A stretch of DNA of 64,000 nucleotides from JAJPJE01 sp963848375 (lineage in GTDB: Bacteria; Acidobacteriota; Terriglobia; Terriglobales; Acidobacteriaceae): contig CAWKDK010000015.1 in NCBI GenBank assembly GCA_963848375.1, forward strand, positions 102,000 through 165,999, in the 5' to 3' direction. Shown here one piece after another: positions 16,277 to 25,489 of the stretch (position 1 is its first letter; every line of letters starts with the position of its first letter). The notes under the pieces were generated by a model. That model was not told where the DNA came from, made no database searches, and saw only the letters and a list, made by a program, of their open reading frames with translations. The position numbers and the translations under genes are program-made.

Positions 16277-16370
16277 GCGGGCCCATTTCCCGGAATGGTG
16301 CATGGGCTAACAGCTATCGGCTGTCGGCTCTCAGCTAGTCGGAAGAAGCATCTTTAATCGCCCCACGATC

Positions 16371-16423
16371 TTGTTATCTAAAAGATATTGATAATGTACA
16401 ATGACATTTCAATTAGATAACAA
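16371..16423. repeat. AT-rich inverted repeat
   Basis: TTGTTATCTAA (16371-16381) and TTAGATAACAA (16413-16423) are perfect 11-bp inverted repeats, with outer CACGAT/ATCGTG also matching. The 31-base interior is AT-rich (GATAATGTACAATG). It could be a dimeric regulator site or the tip of a lost element. Confidence 0.65.
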
Positions 16424-16614
16424 CAAAATCGTGCCAAACGGCGGCGGAGTGCAGGAATGGGAAGTCGAGGAGGTAAGTGGCTTGGATTTGTTTACTTCTA
16501 TTTTGATCGAGACACAGCGGCACGCCGGGAGAGTTAGGAGTAGGCTCAGGAGCTAAATTGGTAGAGCCGCGTAATGCTTGTAGCTATGCGGCGGGTGGCC
16601 CACTTGATGTGGGC

Positions 16615-16645
16615 CCAGGTTAGCCCAAAAGAAGGGCGAACCTGG
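16615..16645. repeat. Hairpin repeat A, copy 1
   Basis: CCAGGTTAGCCC, loop AAAAGAA, GGGCGAACCTGG: a 12-bp stem with one mismatch. The same sequence recurs at 17660-17690, with a degenerate copy at 17048-17075. Confidence 0.75.
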
Positions 16646-16732
16646 GGCACCAGCGCTATGCGATGGTGGGAAGTCTGGCAACATCTTCTGCAGTTGGCAC
16701 TGGAGCACGAAAGGGATTACATTCGGTCGTCC

Positions 16733-17020
16733 ATGGCGAAATCGAAACCGAAAGCCGAGAGGTCGGATCTGCTGAAGGGATGGGCCGCCATCGCCAAATT
16801 CCTTGGTTTGAGTTCTGCAACGGCCCACAGATGGGCAAAGGCTGGAATGCCGGTGAGGCGCGAAGGCCGGTTCACGATTGCGGATCGCGCCGAACTCCAA
16901 GCATGGCTCGGTCGAGAGTCGGGAATGCCGAAGCCTGCACACGTCGTGACGGGCGATGCTGACATTTCTGCAGCGTTAAAGGATTCGATCGCAGTGGCGC
17001 GGCGTGCGCGTAAGAAGTAG
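16733..17020 (+). CDS. Helix-turn-helix DNA-binding protein (excisionase/MerR-like)
   Basis: 95 residues from the ATG at 16733; longer starts would run through hairpin repeat A. The region DLLKGWAAIAKFLGLSSATA HRWAKAGMPVRREGRF (about 12-45) is a winged helix-turn-helix of the helix-turn-helix_17/excisionase type, with TIADRAELQAWL after it. The Ala/Arg/Lys-rich tail (SIAVARRARKK) is duplicated as a fragment at 17558. The ribosome-binding site is weak. It may control the neighbouring small genes or be a remnant of an integrative element. Confidence 0.65.
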   Translation: MAKSKPKAERSDLLKGWAAIAKFLGLSSATAHRWAKAGMPVRREGRFTIADRAELQAWLGRESGMPKPAHVVTGDADISAALKDSIAVARRARKK

Positions 17021-17047
17021 TGCATGACGGGGACGGCTCGGTAGGCC

Positions 17048-17075
17048 GAGGTTAGCTAAAAGAAGGGCGAACTGG
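17048..17075. repeat. Hairpin repeat A, copy 2 (degenerate)
   Basis: GAGGTTAGCTAAAAGAAGGGCGAACTGG matches copies 1 and 3 but the stem is weakened by changes. It ends the block duplicated at 17558-17699. Confidence 0.6.
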
Positions 17076-17118
17076 GGCACCAGGCCGTGACACACAAATC
17101 TAACAAGGAGAATATCCA

Positions 17119-17499
17119 ATGAAAGAGAACGTGATTTTGACCATCGCGTCTCTGCTCTCGATCCTCTTGCTGACGCTTCACATTACGGACGACATCGTCC
17201 GTGGGATATCGAAGGCCGAGCCCTCAAACATTGCGTTGGCCGTTCTCGTTGTATTGCTGTACGGGACGCTGGTGCTCGCCGAACGGCGATCGGGGTACGT
17301 CATCATGCTGCTCGTCGGTTTGTTTGCGGCAGCCATGCCCGTCATGCACATGAGGGGGGCACATTACGGCGAGATCGCCAGGTCCCCCGGCGGCTTCTTC
17401 TTCGTCTGGACCCTCTGGGCGCTCGGCGCGCTCGGGGGCTTCACCTTCATCCTCTCGGCGCGCGGCCTGTGGAGTCTGCGACGGGGCCAACCACGCTAG
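17119..17499 (+). CDS. Small membrane protein with four predicted spans
   Basis: 126 residues, ATG preceded by AAGGAGAA. Hydrophobic segments lie at about 5-23, 38-53, 60-77 and 92-112. No catalytic motif is visible. I do not recognise the family. The gene lies between two copies of a ~140-base direct duplication (16945-17083 and 17558-17699), so it may have arrived or been trapped by that event. Confidence 0.7.
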   Translation: MKENVILTIASLLSILLLTLHITDDIVRGISKAEPSNIALAVLVVLLYGTLVLAERRSGYVIMLLVGLFAAAMPVMHMRGAHYGEIARSPGGFFFVWTLWALGALGGFTFILSARGLWSLRRGQPR

Positions 17500-17557
17500 T
17501 CCAATAACCCAAACATAGAAAGGCCCGATTTGGAGACTCTCTGCCGCCTGCGGCCGG

Positions 17558-17631
17558 ATGACGGGCGACGCTGATTTTCCACAGCATTAAAGGATTCGAT
17601 TGCCGTGGCGCGGCGTGGGCGGAAAAAGTAA
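17558..17631 (+). pseudogene. Duplicated 3' fragment of the helix-turn-helix gene
   Basis: This stretch matches the last ~75 bases of the gene at 16733-17020. After one frameshift it reads STALKDSIAVARRGRKK then stop, against SAALKDSIAVARRARKK in the intact gene. No promoter or start region came along. Downstream sequence to 17699 also matches 17021-17083, including hairpin repeat A. Confidence 0.75.
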
Positions 17632-17659
17632 TGCCTGACGGGGATTACTCAGTAGGCAC

Positions 17660-17690
17660 CCAGGTTAGCCCAAAAGAAGGGCGAACCTGG
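17660..17690. repeat. Hairpin repeat A, copy 3
   Basis: Identical stem, loop and flanks to 16615-16645. Confidence 0.75.
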
Positions 17691-17753
17691 GGCACCAGGC
17701 TCAAATAGAGAGTGGTAACGCCCGCTATCGCCAACGATCGGAGTTCGATGCAG

Positions 17754-18119
17754 CTACCACACCAAGTAGTACTTCGGCTCGAACCCCGTAACAATACATC
17801 CACCCAGAAGCACCTCACCGCGATTGGCGCGTTCCACGGTTTCCGGTCTAGGCAATCCCATCGCTAGTGGCACAAGTCTTGGCGGCCAGCTTTTATGAAT
17901 CGGCAGTATGTCCACCGGCGAAAACGTCAAGCCGAAAAAGATAATGAGCCAAGAAATGGCGGGACGCACGTTTGGCTTAGCCTTGAAGAAGAAAATCCAC
18001 GCTGCAATCAGGGCTGGGACACTAACGAACCTCAGCGCAAACGGCATCCAGAAAATCGTCGAGAACGCCAGCACCGCAGCTACCGCCAGTCTCCGTAATT
18101 GCGCTAAGGATGAATCCAT
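17754..18119 (-). CDS. Small membrane protein of unknown function
   Basis: 121 residues. Hydrophobic segments at about 10-28, 32-46 and 54-70 are followed by a polar C-terminal half (PVDILPIHKSWPPRL, GEVLLGGCIVTGFEP). No family recognised. It is flanked on the left by part of hairpin repeat B (17710-17721) and on the right by a full copy (18184-18214). Confidence 0.55.
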   Translation of the reverse strand: MDSSLAQLRRLAVAAVLAFSTIFWMPFALRFVSVPALIAAWIFFFKAKPNVRPAISWLIIFFGLTFSPVDILPIHKSWPPRLVPLAMGLPRPETVERANRGEVLLGGCIVTGFEPKYYLVW

Positions 18120-18183
18120 TCTGCTACTAGAATGTACGTCCTTAGCGTACTTGCACCAGATAACTATCGTGAAATCCCGTTAT

Positions 18184-18214
18184 CGCTCACTATCTCAACC
18201 TGAGATACTGAGTG
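18184..18214. repeat. Hairpin repeat B, copy 1
   Basis: CTC-AC-TATCTCA-ACC-TGAGATA-CT-GAG form a stem with a 7-bp perfect inner arm. It is repeated at 18759-18789 with the preceding ~15 bases (GAAATCcCGTTAtC). A half copy in reverse orientation (GAGTGGTAACGC) lies at 17710-17721. Confidence 0.7.
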
Positions 18215-18297
18215 GTATCGCCCGTTCACGACAGTAATCTAGAACCTTGGCCCCAGTCACCGTAGACTGACCCTAAATTGAACACGGGGTCACGTCG

Positions 18298-18738
18298 ATG
18301 TCTTGGTTTAGAAATCTTCTGATTAGCATCGGAGCGTTTTGGTTATCACACCAGCCTGTTGCGTTTGCCTCGTGGCTGTTCGGCAAACTTAATGAGCATG
18401 TCATATATGGTGACAGTGTGGCGGCTGCAATTGCTATGGGCGTGATGACCGGAATGGGAAGGGCGGTTTGCGCGGCTATTGGTGCGTTTATCGTTGCGTT
18501 TTTCGCGAACGGCGAGAAGCCTTATCGGTGGGGGTTTGTCGTTGCGGTGCTGTACCTTGTGGCAGCGCGTCCACATGTTCATTGGGCGCGAACTCCAACA
18601 ACTTGGGATCGAATATCACAAGCAACCGATCTGCTGTGGCCTGTCATAGTCTGCATCACCACGGCATCGATGCTCGGCTGGTTGCGTCGCGGTAAAGCTA
18701 CTACTCAGAACAACACTGCGTCTGCTACAAGTCGATAA
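18298..18738 (+). CDS. Small membrane protein of unknown function
   Basis: 146 residues with about four hydrophobic stretches (about 5-28, 42-58, 60-72, 80-92) and a last one near 115-132. No conserved motif recognised. The ATG lacks a strong ribosome-binding site. It lies between two direct copies of hairpin repeat B, like a cassette. Confidence 0.55.
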   Translation: MSWFRNLLISIGAFWLSHQPVAFASWLFGKLNEHVIYGDSVAAAIAMGVMTGMGRAVCAAIGAFIVAFFANGEKPYRWGFVVAVLYLVAARPHVHWARTPTTWDRISQATDLLWPVIVCITTASMLGWLRRGKATTQNNTASATSR

Positions 18739-18758
18739 ATGTCGCGAAATCGCGTTAC

Positions 18759-18789
18759 CACTCACTATCTCAACATGAGATACGGAGTG
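18759..18789. repeat. Hairpin repeat B, copy 2
   Basis: CACTC-AC-TATCTCA-ACA-TGAGATA-CG-GAGTG: both outer 5-bp and inner 7-bp arms pair perfectly. It begins 20 bases after the stop of the gene at 18298-18738. Confidence 0.75.
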
Positions 18790-18939
18790 GGGCGCCTTTG
18801 CTCACGCACCAGGAACGACGGCCACCTGAAATAGAAGCCGCTCAGTCCTCCACATCGGCGGCGGTCACAATGAATGGCGGATAGTTGGCAAGCCGAGAGC
18901 TGATAGCTGCTACCGGCCGCCATTTACAATGGAAGAGCG

Positions 18940-20913
18940 ATGCGCTCATTGTTCGCTTGTCTCTTCCCTCTTGTATTGACTGCGGTGTCGTTCGCGCAGC
19001 AGCCGCCGACGACTCCCAAGGCAGTCACCGATCCGAAAGCGCTGGTCAGCACAAACGTCCCCGACCTCACGAACTACGACCTCAGCAAGTTTTTTATGAC
19101 GAGGACGATTGGCGCGAGTTCGTGGTCGCCGGATGGGAAGAACGTTGTGGTGGTGACCAACATCAGTGGACGACACAACCTATGGATGGTTCCGGCGGCG
19201 GGTGGTTGGCCACAGCAACTGACCATCAGCGACCAGAGGCAGACGAATCCGGCGTGGTCGCCCGATGGACAGTGGATCGCGTTTCAATCTGACAAGGATG
19301 GCAACGAGCAGTGGGATGTCTTCGTGGTTTCGCCGAAGAATGGCGACGTGGTGAACCTGACCAACACGGCTGAGGTTTCGGAGGAGTCGCCGACGTGGCA
19401 GCCTCATGGCCGGCTGCTGGCAATCACTGTGAGACCGAAAGATGCGTCGACGGCTGAGATCGCAACGCTCGATGTGCTGACGCACCGCGTCCGCAAAATA
19501 ACGAAAGATACGCCCAAGGATCGCTTCAATTCAGAGCCGATCTGGTCTCCCGACGGCAAGCAGATCGCATTTACGCAGGCGCAGGCGACTGGAAAAGATT
19601 CCAATGTCTTCGTAGTCGATATAGCCACAGGCAAGGCGACGAACCTGACTCCGCATACGGGCGAGCATCTTTATTCTGCCTCGGCATGGGCTCCGAATGG
19701 AAAGAAGCTGCTGATTTCATCGGACGCCGGAAATGGCTATCAGAATGTTGCGCTGCTCGATCCGGTGAGTAAACAGATCCGGTGGCTCACCAAAGAGAAG
19801 GTTGAATCGGAGGCAGGAAGTTATTCTGCGGATGGGAAGCAGCTGACGTGGACGACGAACTTCGACGGCAATCAAACTATCTTTATCTATGACCTTGCGA
19901 CGCAGCATGCGCAGGCGCTGCCTTTAAAGCCCGGCGTGAACGCGCTGGCAGGGTCGGAGACAGCGTTCTCGAAAGACGGCAAGCAGCTGCTTTACAAGTA
20001 CAGCGGACCAGACTCCCCCGGAGACTTGTGGGTCTATTCACTCGCGACACGACATACGCTCCGGCTGACGAATGCGATGGTCGCAGGGCTGCGGCCCGAG
20101 GATATGGTCGCGCCGACGCTTGTGCACTATCCGAGCCGCGACGGGAAATTCCAGATCTCCGCCTTCGTCTATATGCCGCACAACATCATCAAGAACGCGC
20201 AATATCCGGCGCTGGTGTATGTGCATGGCGGTCCGGCGTCGCAGTTCGATAACTCGTTCAATCCGTTTGTGCAGTACATCGCGAACCAGGGATACATCGT
20301 GATTGCGCCCAACTACCGGGGGTCGACCGGGTATGGCAAGCAATTCCAGGAAGCCGATTTCTTCGATATGGGCGGCGGCGATTTGCAGGACGTAGTTGCG
20401 GCTGCTGAGTTCATCAAGCAGAACGAATACGTGAATCCGAAGAAGCTGATCATCATGGGCCGCAGCTACGGTGGGTATTTGACGATGATGGGAGTGACCA
20501 AGGCCCCGGACGTATGGGCGGCCGGCGTGGCTGTTGTTCCCTTCGTCAACTGGTTTACGGAAGTGCAGAACGAAGATCCGCTGCTGCGCGAGATTGACTA
20601 TGCGACGATGGGCGATCCGGTGAAAGACAAAGCGCTATGGGAGGATCGCTCTCCGATGAACTTCATCAAGCAGATCAAAGCGCCGCTGCTGATTATCGCG
20701 GGTGGGAACGATCCGCGATGCCCGAAATCAGAAGCGCAACAACTCGCCGAAGCAATTAAGAAGAATGGTGGCACCGTGCAGTTGAAGATTTACGAAGACG
20801 AAGGCCACGTCTTCGGACGCATGGAAAACACGCTCGACTACTTCAAACGCGTATCCGATTTCCTGAAGGTGCAGGTGCCCTCACCGGGTTGCGGTTGCGA
20901 ACTGGTGCAGTAG
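18940..20913 (+). CDS. S9 family peptidase (acylaminoacyl/dipeptidyl peptidase type), secreted
   Basis: 657 residues. Residues 1-19 form a signal peptide (ending VSFAQ). About 50-390 is a TolB/WD-like beta-propeller with repeated WSPDGK motifs. The C-terminal alpha/beta hydrolase domain holds the nucleophile Ser in GRSYGGY (near 508), Asp in AGGNDPRC (near 591) and His in DEGHVFG (near 622). The oxyanion loop is YVHGGPASQ. By family it releases short peptides or acylated residues from oligopeptides. The short Cys-containing tail (PGCGCELVQ) is unusual. It stands alone. Confidence 0.92.
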   Translation: MRSLFACLFPLVLTAVSFAQQPPTTPKAVTDPKALVSTNVPDLTNYDLSKFFMTRTIGASSWSPDGKNVVVVTNISGRHNLWMVPAAGGWPQQLTISDQRQTNPAWSPDGQWIAFQSDKDGNEQWDVFVVSPKNGDVVNLTNTAEVSEESPTWQPHGRLLAITVRPKDASTAEIATLDVLTHRVRKITKDTPKDRFNSEPIWSPDGKQIAFTQAQATGKDSNVFVVDIATGKATNLTPHTGEHLYSASAWAPNGKKLLISSDAGNGYQNVALLDPVSKQIRWLTKEKVESEAGSYSADGKQLTWTTNFDGNQTIFIYDLATQHAQALPLKPGVNALAGSETAFSKDGKQLLYKYSGPDSPGDLWVYSLATRHTLRLTNAMVAGLRPEDMVAPTLVHYPSRDGKFQISAFVYMPHNIIKNAQYPALVYVHGGPASQFDNSFNPFVQYIANQGYIVIAPNYRGSTGYGKQFQEADFFDMGGGDLQDVVAAAEFIKQNEYVNPKKLIIMGRSYGGYLTMMGVTKAPDVWAAGVAVVPFVNWFTEVQNEDPLLREIDYATMGDPVKDKALWEDRSPMNFIKQIKAPLLIIAGGNDPRCPKSEAQQLAEAIKKNGGTVQLKIYEDEGHVFGRMENTLDYFKRVSDFLKVQVPSPGCGCELVQ

Positions 20914-20940
20914 GCACTGAAGACATCCGCCTAAAACACG

Positions 20941-20967
20941 ACGACCGCCCAAGGAGAAGGCGGTCGT
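20941..20967 (-). terminator. Possible terminator of the P450 gene
   Basis: ACGACCGCC (20941-20949) and GGCGGTCGT (20959-20967) form a perfect 9-bp stem. On the minus strand it is followed by CGTGTTTTAGG, a short T-run. It lies between the convergent peptidase and P450 genes. Confidence 0.55.
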
Positions 20968-20999
20968 GAGTCGAACCGGTTGGTGCAAATGATGTGGAA

Positions 21000-22257
21000 C
21001 TAAGCTGCCGGTTTGAATTCCAGCGGCAATGCTTCCAAGCCGCGCAGTCCGAGGTTTTCTCTCCACACCAGGTGCTCGGAAGCAAGGCTGATGTCCGAGG
21101 TCCGCTGCAAAAGCGTGCTGAATGCAATCTGGCCTTCCATGCGAGCCAGAGGCGCGCCAAAACAGAAATGCGCTCCTGCGCCGAATGCGAGATGCCGGTT
21201 ATCCGCTCGGCCGATGTCGAGGCGATCAGGATCGGCAAACCGTTCGGGATCACGATTGGCTGCTCCCATCACGGCAATCACCGACTGCTGTTTGCGAATC
21301 TGACGCGAACCCAACTGCACATCGTCGGGAGCGATGCGGGTCGTGTGCTGGCTAGGAGCCTCGTATCGCAATAGCTCCTCGATTGCAGACGCAAGGAGCG
21401 ACGGATCCTGCCGCAATCGAGACATTTGGTCAGGGTGGCGCAACAGGCTCAGCATACCGTTTCCGATCAGATTGGGAGTTGTCTCCTGCCCGCCCACGGC
21501 GAGGAGAATGCAATTCGCAATGATGGATTCCTCGCTGAGATGCTGGCCATCCAATTGAGCCGTAATTAATGCGGCGATCATGCCAGCTTCCGGGATGCTT
21601 CCGTTGTTCCCGGATTGCTGCCTGGAAGTAGTTGGACATTTCCTCGAGGCTTTGTAGCGTTCTGGCGGCGCTGTCGGCATTGTGCTGCAGGTTACCGAGA
21701 ATCTCCGCGAACTGGGCTGACCATGCTTTGAGCTTCTCGTGATCCGATGTAGGCACTCCAAGCATTTCGGCCATCACGATCGCAGGCAGGCGGTTCGCGA
21801 AATCTCCCATGAGCTCGATGCGAGAGTCGGCGAGATGGGGTTCGAGCAGGGAGTCCACGATCGCCTGGATATGGCGACGAAGGCTCTCCACGCGATGAGG
21901 CGTGAATGCTACCGAACAGATTCCACGCAGGCTGGTATGAACGGGCGGATCCATGAAGAGCATCTGCCGAACCATGGTGCGGCCGATCTCGCTCATGGAG
22001 GACAATCCGATCTGTTCCAGATGTTCTGGCTCGGGAGCGCACTTTGCCGAAAAGCTGCGCAAGACGGTGGTCACGTCTTCGTAGCGCGTAACCACCCAGG
22101 CATGCAGAAACGGATCCCAGTGGACCGGATCCTCCTGTTGTAAGTGGTGATAGAAGGGATACGGATTCGCCAGGACCTCCGGATCGTATAGCCGGAAAAG
22201 GCTGAGTTGTCTTTCGCCCAACGGGTGCGTGCTAGAGAGAAGTGTTGCTTGCGCCAT
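21000..22257 (-). pseudogene. Cytochrome P450, one frameshift
   Basis: Restored length is 418 residues, normal for a soluble bacterial P450. The first part (from the ATG at 22257) has DPVHWDPFLHAWVVTRYEDV and MLFMDPPVHTSLR. The second part, in another frame, has the I-helix GGQETT, the K-helix ELLRYEAP (ExxR) and the heme loop FGAGAHFCFG with the Cys ligand. One extra base near 21592-21594 (a run of three C on the coding strand) accounts for the break; total length is 3n+1. The start overlaps the end of the restored NRPS gene by 26 bases, so the two form an operon. It probably hydroxylates an amino acid held on that carrier. Confidence 0.85.
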
Positions 22258-24122
22258 AAGACTCGCCACCCTTCCCTTCTTGCGCACGGAGCCGTTCGAT
22301 CTCAGAGGCCATCTCGACCACCGTTCCGTTTTCAAAAAGCTTCAATAGGCTGAGTTCTACGCCGAACGTTTCTTTCACCTTGGCGATCAGTTGCGCGCCG
22401 AGCAAGCGAGTGACCGCCGATCAGAAAGAAGTTGTCGTTTGTACTTATGTCTCGCGCCCGAAGGAGTGATGTAACGATGGCAAGCAGCTTTTCCTGAGTC
22501 GGGCTCGCGGGAGGTACGAACGCTTCAGGCAACAGCGTAGCGGCGGTAGCGCACGACAGCGCCTTGCGATCAATCTTGCCATTCGCGGTGAGCGGCAACT
22601 TGTCGACGGTGACGAACGACGACGGGATCATGTACTCGGGCAAGTGCTCGCGAAGAAACTCGCGCAGCTCTGTGCCGGTAACACGCGAGCCGTTGGTGAT
22701 TACGACATAAGCCACCAATTGCTGGGCGCCCAAAGCGCCGTCACATAGAGTGACCGCGCTGGCGTCCACCGAGGGGTGACGATTTAATGTGACCACAATC
22801 TCGTTCGGTTCGATGCGATACCCGCGAAGCTTAATCTGATCGTCGGCTCTTCCGCGAAACGCGATCTCACCGTTGGGCAGATAACAACCAAGGTCGCCAG
22901 TGCGGTAGAGGCGAGCGCCGTGGATTTCACTGAAGCCGTCGGGAATAAATCGCGCGGCGGTCAAGTCGGGACGGTTGCGATATCCGCGAGCGACGCCTGC
23001 GCCGCCGATATAGATTTCCCCGACGCTTCCAGGCGGCACAGGATTTCGGTTCTCATCGAAGATATGGATCTGGGTGTTATCGATAGGCCGCCCGATGGAG
23101 GGCTCGACGAAGCGATCGGTAGTGGGCGCCACAAGACCCGAAGTCGCGACGACCGTAGACTCGGTTGGCCCATAGTTGTTGTAAACGGAGAACGGCAGAC
23201 CGGGCTGCGGGCAGTGATGCAGCTTGTCTCCTCCGGTCAGCAGTGCGCGAAGAGTAGTGCTGCTCGGCCATTCCAGCAACAGCATTCGTTCCGCGATGGG
23301 AGTAGGAACGAACGAAATCGTGATGTCATTTAGCAACAGCCAATCACGGAGTGCCACTGCATCTTTGCAGGTAAGATCGTCGGCTAGATTGAGACTGGCA
23401 CCTGCTGCAAGATATGGCCAAGTCTCCCAGACAGTGGCATCGAAGCCGAGATTGGCCACCTGGCTGGCCCGATCCGCGCTGGTCACCGAAAATGCATCCT
23501 GATGCCAGCGGACCAAATTGGCGAGACCTCGATGCGTGATCTCAACGCCCTTGGGCTGACCGGTAGAGCCGGAAGTATAGATGATGTAGGCAAGGTCGTT
23601 CGGCGAGATCTCCGCACAAAAGTCTTCGTCGGGGTCTTCGCGGATCGCGGGATCCTCGATGAGATGGACGCGGAACGAATCTGAAGAGCTAGCGAGTTGT
23701 AAGTTCGCGCGACTGCCAGTTAAGACTATGGGGATTTGCGAATCGCGCACCATGAAGAGAATGCGGTCGATCGGGTTACTCGAATCAAGCGGCACGTAGG
23801 CGCCACCGGCTTTCAATACTGCAAGGGCCGCAATGACAAAGCCAAGCGATCGCTTGAAGTAAAGCCCGACAGGGGTATCGGTCGTCACGCCTTCCGAAAC
23901 AAGGAATCTCGCCAACCGGTTTGCCCGTTGCTCCAACCCGGCATAGCTCAGAACTTCAGAGCTACTTCGAACCGCAATGGCTTCAGGACGTAAAGTCGAG
24001 TACCGGGAAACTAGTCGAGGAATGCTCACCCACGAAAATGGCAGTTCACGGGGCAGAGTCGTTACGCCCGGCCGTGCTGCCGGTAGAGGATAGTTTGAGG
24101 GGACAGTTGCTTTCGAAAACAT
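22232..24122 (-). pseudogene. Stand-alone NRPS adenylation-carrier (A-T) protein, one frameshift
   Basis: Restored length is 629 residues. The adenylation domain has IYTSGSTGQPKG (181-192), GFDATVWE (226-233), NNYGPTE (315-321), YRTGDLG (406-412), RADDQIKLRGYRIE and LTANGKIDRK with Lys517. The carrier domain has FLIGGHSL with Ser572. No condensation or thioesterase domain is present. Pocket residues aligned by eye to GrsA read D-A-W-F-L-G-N-V-V-K, a published leucine code. One extra base near 22402-22408 breaks the carrier just after its serine; the other frame continues with GAQLIAKVKETFGVELSLL and ends at 22232. Length is 3n+1. Confidence 0.85.
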
Positions 24123-24271
24123 GAAACACCACCAATCGATGTGAGATCAATTCTCGCGGGAGCAACTTGTGCGGGAGGTGTCTGCGGGAGAGCAATCTTC
24201 ACTTGATCGAATCGCTCAATTCGTCGAAGCAAAGGTGAAAGTCTTATGCAGGCGATCTGACGAACGTATGG

Positions 24272-25450
24272 CTACATCCATGGCCAAGCAGGATCAGCGG
24301 CCCCACATTGATAAGGACCAATATCGGGCGGATTCGGACGTGGTGCGCCGTTCGCATCGTTTGGAGGCGCGCCGCTCGCTGTGCCTGCATTGATAATGAA
24401 GCTGCTGTTGCAAAGCGACTGCGGATTCGGAGCGTTCAGGAGATTGGGGTCGGCTACGATCGTGTTGCTCGCGGTGCCCGTCAGAAGAGAAAACGCCGTC
24501 GGGTTACCGAACACAACGTTGTTGCCGTAAAGATTGTTTGGTCCGGTTGCGCCGGCTTCCAGAATTCCGGCTCCGGACGTGCCGCTGCCGTTGTAAACCA
24601 CTACATTATTCGTCACCACCATGTTGTTGGCGGTCACGCCACCTGGAGCATCTCCGGCGCCTACGGTGATGCCACCGACTCCATTCTGTGATGACAGATT
24701 ATTCGCGATGACTACGGTGTTCGCAGCATGCCAGAGTTGAATTCCCCACGCCTCGTTTCGAATAGAGATGTTATTCCAGATGTGACCTCCCAAATTAGAG
24801 TGATAAATTCCCTGAACTCGCGGACAGGCACGAGCAAGGTTGCCGATGTCATGCACGTAGTTTGCGATGATGTCGTCGTTCTGTGCGGAGTAATTCGCAT
24901 TGTCGATACCCGCCCCACCATTGTCCGTGCAATCGGTGACGGCGACGTCGTGTACTTCGTTGCCGATAATACGCACGTTAGATCCCTGATTCAGAATTCC
25001 TATGTCGCCATCGCCACTAACGCTGAAGCCCAGAATGTCGACATAGTCACCATCGTTTTCCCAAGAAGTCGTCGCGCCAACGGTATTGATGTGCGCTCCC
25101 CATTGAACATCGGAGACAAAACGAATTCGCGCGGACGCCGTGCCGGATGTGGTGGTCTTCGGCGCGGCAGTATAGGTCCCGGGCGCAACGTGAACGGTAT
25201 CGCCTGGGACGGCGACGATAGCCGCATGCTGAATCGTCGCCCATGGCGCAGATTGCGATCCAGGATTACTGTCCAGCCCGGCGGTGGAAACGTAGAATTG
25301 CTGCCCCGAGGACGGAACCGGGGCAGGCGATGGTGCTGGTGCCGGTGCAGGTTGCGTTGAGGTCGGAGGCGGCGACGCTTTTTCAGAGCTTCCACCACAG
25401 CCAATCAAGACCATCAGCGCAGAAAGGACGATCGAACTTTTTAGGGCCAT
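24272..25450 (-). CDS. Right-handed beta-helix lipoprotein
   Basis: 392 residues. The signal peptide has a lipobox (LIGC, Cys18), so it is probably an outer-envelope lipoprotein. A Pro/Ala/Ser linker (about 25-48) leads to a right-handed parallel beta-helix (about 50-370), beginning FYVSTAGLDSNPGS, with VHVAPGTY and repeated Asn-rich rungs (NNISIRNEAWGIQLWHAANT). It ends PAWPWM. It resembles polysaccharide-lyase or epimerase-like folds (DUF1565-type), but no lyase residues can be pointed to. Three related proteins lie at 27833, 30067 and 32163. It lies upstream of the NRPS gene on the same strand. Confidence 0.8.
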   Translation of the reverse strand: MALKSSIVLSALMVLIGCGGSSEKASPPPTSTQPAPAPAPSPAPVPSSGQQFYVSTAGLDSNPGSQSAPWATIQHAAIVAVPGDTVHVAPGTYTAAPKTTTSGTASARIRFVSDVQWGAHINTVGATTSWENDGDYVDILGFSVSGDGDIGILNQGSNVRIIGNEVHDVAVTDCTDNGGAGIDNANYSAQNDDIIANYVHDIGNLARACPRVQGIYHSNLGGHIWNNISIRNEAWGIQLWHAANTVVIANNLSSQNGVGGITVGAGDAPGGVTANNMVVTNNVVVYNGSGTSGAGILEAGATGPNNLYGNNVVFGNPTAFSLLTGTASNTIVADPNLLNAPNPQSLCNSSFIINAGTASGAPPNDANGAPRPNPPDIGPYQCGAADPAWPWM

Positions 25451-25489
25451 TAGGGGCGGAAATACCAGGCAGACTCACGACGATCGAAC

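Larger units (their letters stand above)
16136..16732. other. Non-coding, repeat-rich gap
   Basis: About 600 bases without a supportable gene. It holds three AGGAGTTA-type repeats (16195, 16234, 16264), an AGCTATCGGCTGTCGGCTC element near 16311 related to the reverse complement of a stretch near 18890, an AT-rich inverted repeat (16371-16423), and the first copy of a hairpin repeat (16615-16645). Confidence 0.6.

Noticed and set aside
16136..18800. Integron-like gene cassette array with attC sites
   Set aside because: The hairpins contain GTTAGC-like segments, but the paired arms do not give the RYYYAAC/GTTRRRY cores, and no integrase gene is in the window.
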